A stretch of 64,000 nucleotides of DNA from the NCBI GenBank assembly GCA_013396655.1, contig WBMV01000295.1, positions 412,215 through 476,214 on the forward strand. The letters are read 5' to 3'. The notes beneath the pieces were generated by a model that was not told the DNA's origin, searched no databases, and saw nothing but the letters and a program-made list of their open reading frames with translations. Position numbers and translations under genes: made by a program. Source of the stretch: Campylorhamphus procurvoides (lineage: Eukaryota; Chordata; Aves; Passeriformes; Dendrocolaptidae). Below are positions 44,001 to 47,000 of the stretch, piece by piece (position 1 is the stretch's first letter; each line of letters starts with the position of its first letter).

Positions 44001-47000
44001 TGCAGTGCCCCGTGTGGTGGCGGTGTCCCCGCAGATGCGGCTGGTGGAGGACAACCCGTCCTCACTGTCACTGGTGGAGATCTACAAGCAGCGCTGTGCC
44101 AAGAAGGGCATCGAGCATGACAACCCCATCTCCCGCTACTACGACCGCCTGGCCACGGTGCAGGCACGGGGCACCCAGGCCAGTCATCAGGTAGGAGGGG
44201 TTTGATTCAAGGCCTTTCCTTGAGGACTCTGCTCTTCCATGTCTGATTGCCCCCACCATGCCATGTGGGACAGAAACCACACCAAACCCTTTGGAATTGC
44301 TCAGCACAGTCCCCTGACTGCATCTGTGATTGCAGTAGCTCGCTGCTTTGCACAGCCAAACTTCAAGGTTTGTGTGCCTGTTGCAGGATTACTTTGAGGC
44401 TTAAATTTGGCAATGTATAAACCAAACAGTGCTTTTTTGGTTAATGTAGAAACTGACTGGTGTGTATTTGTTTTAAAATGTTACCCTGAGGTCATCACGA
44501 AGGCCAGCTGAAATGCTGGAAATTTACTTCTTTGGAAGTGTTTTCTTAGTTATGTGCAGGCCTTTAGATTGACTCAGACTGGACACCTAAAAGTTTGCTT
44601 TAGAAGATGGAGGGTGTTGGAATTGACAGAGCAATTATCAGTAACTCAACTTAGTGATGAGAAAAACCAGGAAACTCTTTATTGAAGCTATTTCTTTTTT
44701 TATCCAAGGCTAGAACTGGCGTGTATACACATATGTGTATGTACATTAGATGCATATGTTTGTATGTTGTAGTCTGTTCTTTCCCTCTTTGGCAGAAAAG
44801 AGCATTCCCCAAGAGTGTAATGACAGTGCAAAACCCCCAGCTTTATAAAGCACTCCCAATATGTTTTGCAGAGGTGGTGGTTGAATTTTTGTGAGTTTAT
44901 TTTGGTTTTGCATAATGTATTCCTGAGAACTCTCATATCTCTTTGGTAGTTTAGATTATCTTGGAAAGATTAAAAAACAAAAGCTGTATTTGCATTACTC
45001 TAAGTTGTTTTGGGTAAATGCAGCTGAAAACAGGGTGCTGATTGCTTTTTTGCCCTTTTGTATAGTGCTTTGAAAATAATTAATTGATAACATGGGCAAC
45101 TGCATTCCTGATTTCCATGAGCAGTTACAGCAGGGCAGGTGGTGGAGGCTTCCCCATGTTCTTCTAGTGTTTCTCCTAAAATTGCCAGTGGATCCATTTC
45201 ATCTCAGCCAAACAGAAACAGTTGAGTAATCTCATCCTAATAAATGAAGTGCTCAGGAAGAACAAAACTCCCTCTCTCTATAACCTCCATCAAACATTCA
45301 ATTGTGATAAATAAGGTCATGTTATGTTTTTATCGTAAGTTTGATGCAAATTCTGCTATAAAATGCCAGTCCCATTTGAAATAGAGCTATTAAAAACCAC
45401 ACAGTATACATGTATTACAGACATAATTTAAAACAATTGTCTCAGACTTTGTTACAAAATAAAATGGAAGTGTTATGCAACTTCTGTTTGTTACTATTTT
45501 GAGAATTTTTACTTATGAAACCTTAACAGCCATTTAATTGAGTCAACAGGACTATCATGCTTTCTGGTGTAACAGAACAGAGCCTGAATTTATTCCTTTT
45601 TCTAATGAATTAGGCTAGTATATGATATGCTGGTAGATTGCAAGTGTTTACACCTACAGGAAGAAAACCTGTTGCACAGTGTACACTTATGGAAACAGCT
45701 GAATGCAACCTTAGTTTTTATCTTTTTGTATTTTTGAAGTAATTTTGCTGTAATAATATGTGCTGAAAATTACCCAGTGTCTTTCCCTACCTTGTGTAAT
45801 AAAAATCCTTTACCTTTTGCCCTGTATATGAACAAACTGTGCAAAGCCATGTTTTTGTGGGCTTTGCAGCTCCCACAAATAATTTTAAATCTTGCCAATA
45901 TACTTAAAATAAAGGATTTTTTTATAATTATTACTGCACAATGCACATTCATCTGAAACGAGAAGATACAGAAATATGTTCTGTTAGTTGAATGTCTACC
46001 TTATTTCTAACTTTCTTGAAGGTCTTGAAGAGAAGATACTTCAAATCAGGTTATGGAACTTTTCAGTCTCAGGTTTTCTCATGTACCTGTTTGCAGTTCC
46101 CATGCTTATGTGGCTTTGTGAAAAATCTGAGCTTTTCAGGTAAATAATGTTTTCTAGCTCTGCAAGGTATGGGCTATAAAATACTCTGAGTTTTGACAAA
46201 CAAGTCAGGAAACAAGTGTTGAAGGATTCTAGGCATTTCAGTTCAGGATGCTTTTCCTAAAATGAAATATAGCAACTAAGAGAAGTTTGGTTGTTGTTTT
46301 TGGTCTATTTGCTGTTGAGAAGTATATTAAAAACGCTCTCTTTCAACTAATCCCTTTGCTGTGTAGGTTCTCAGAGACATCCTTAAGGAAGTGCAGAGTA
46401 ACATGGTGCCTCGGAGCATGCTGAAGGAATGGGCCCTGCACACCTTCCCCAACGCCACGGATTACTGGACCTTCCGCAAGATGTTCACTATCCAGCTGGC
46501 CCTCATTGGCTTTGCAGAATTCATCTTTCACTTAAACAGGCTCAACCCCGAGATGCTGCAGATTGCCCAGGTATGTGGACTTTGGTCTAGCTGTGTGCTG
46601 GGCTTCTGAAATGAGTCAAATTCGACAGATATAATTAACAGTGCCTTTCAGAGAGGTTTTCATTTATGTGTGATTGCACATCATGTAGGTGGTAATTTCA
46701 ACGGCAGCCCCTGTGGGCATTGGCTCTGCCTTCTGTGAATTTAAACTTTGTCTGTAAAACCCTTCTTAGATACTGGAATTCTTCATGTAAATGACTGATA
46801 AGTCTCTCTTTTTATTCCTCCATCAAATACATTGCTTTGAAAATACCTCTGTGTTAAACAGATTTAAGAAAAATAGAGCTTTAGTTTTTTAAAGGTCCTT
46901 ATTCCTTTTCAGATACTTTTCTCTTTCACCATTGCCATCATATCAAACTACAACTCCTATTAACGGTGATTTTTCTGTTTTAACCCAACATTTAAAAAGA

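Larger units (their letters stand above)
44191..46366 (+). other. TRRAP: TRRAP intron 37, containing the duplicated exon 39 end
   Basis: A 2.18-kb intron. Positions 44311-44853 are a copy of the end of exon 39 plus intron 38. The rest is AT-rich unique sequence without recognised repeats. Confidence 0.85.
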
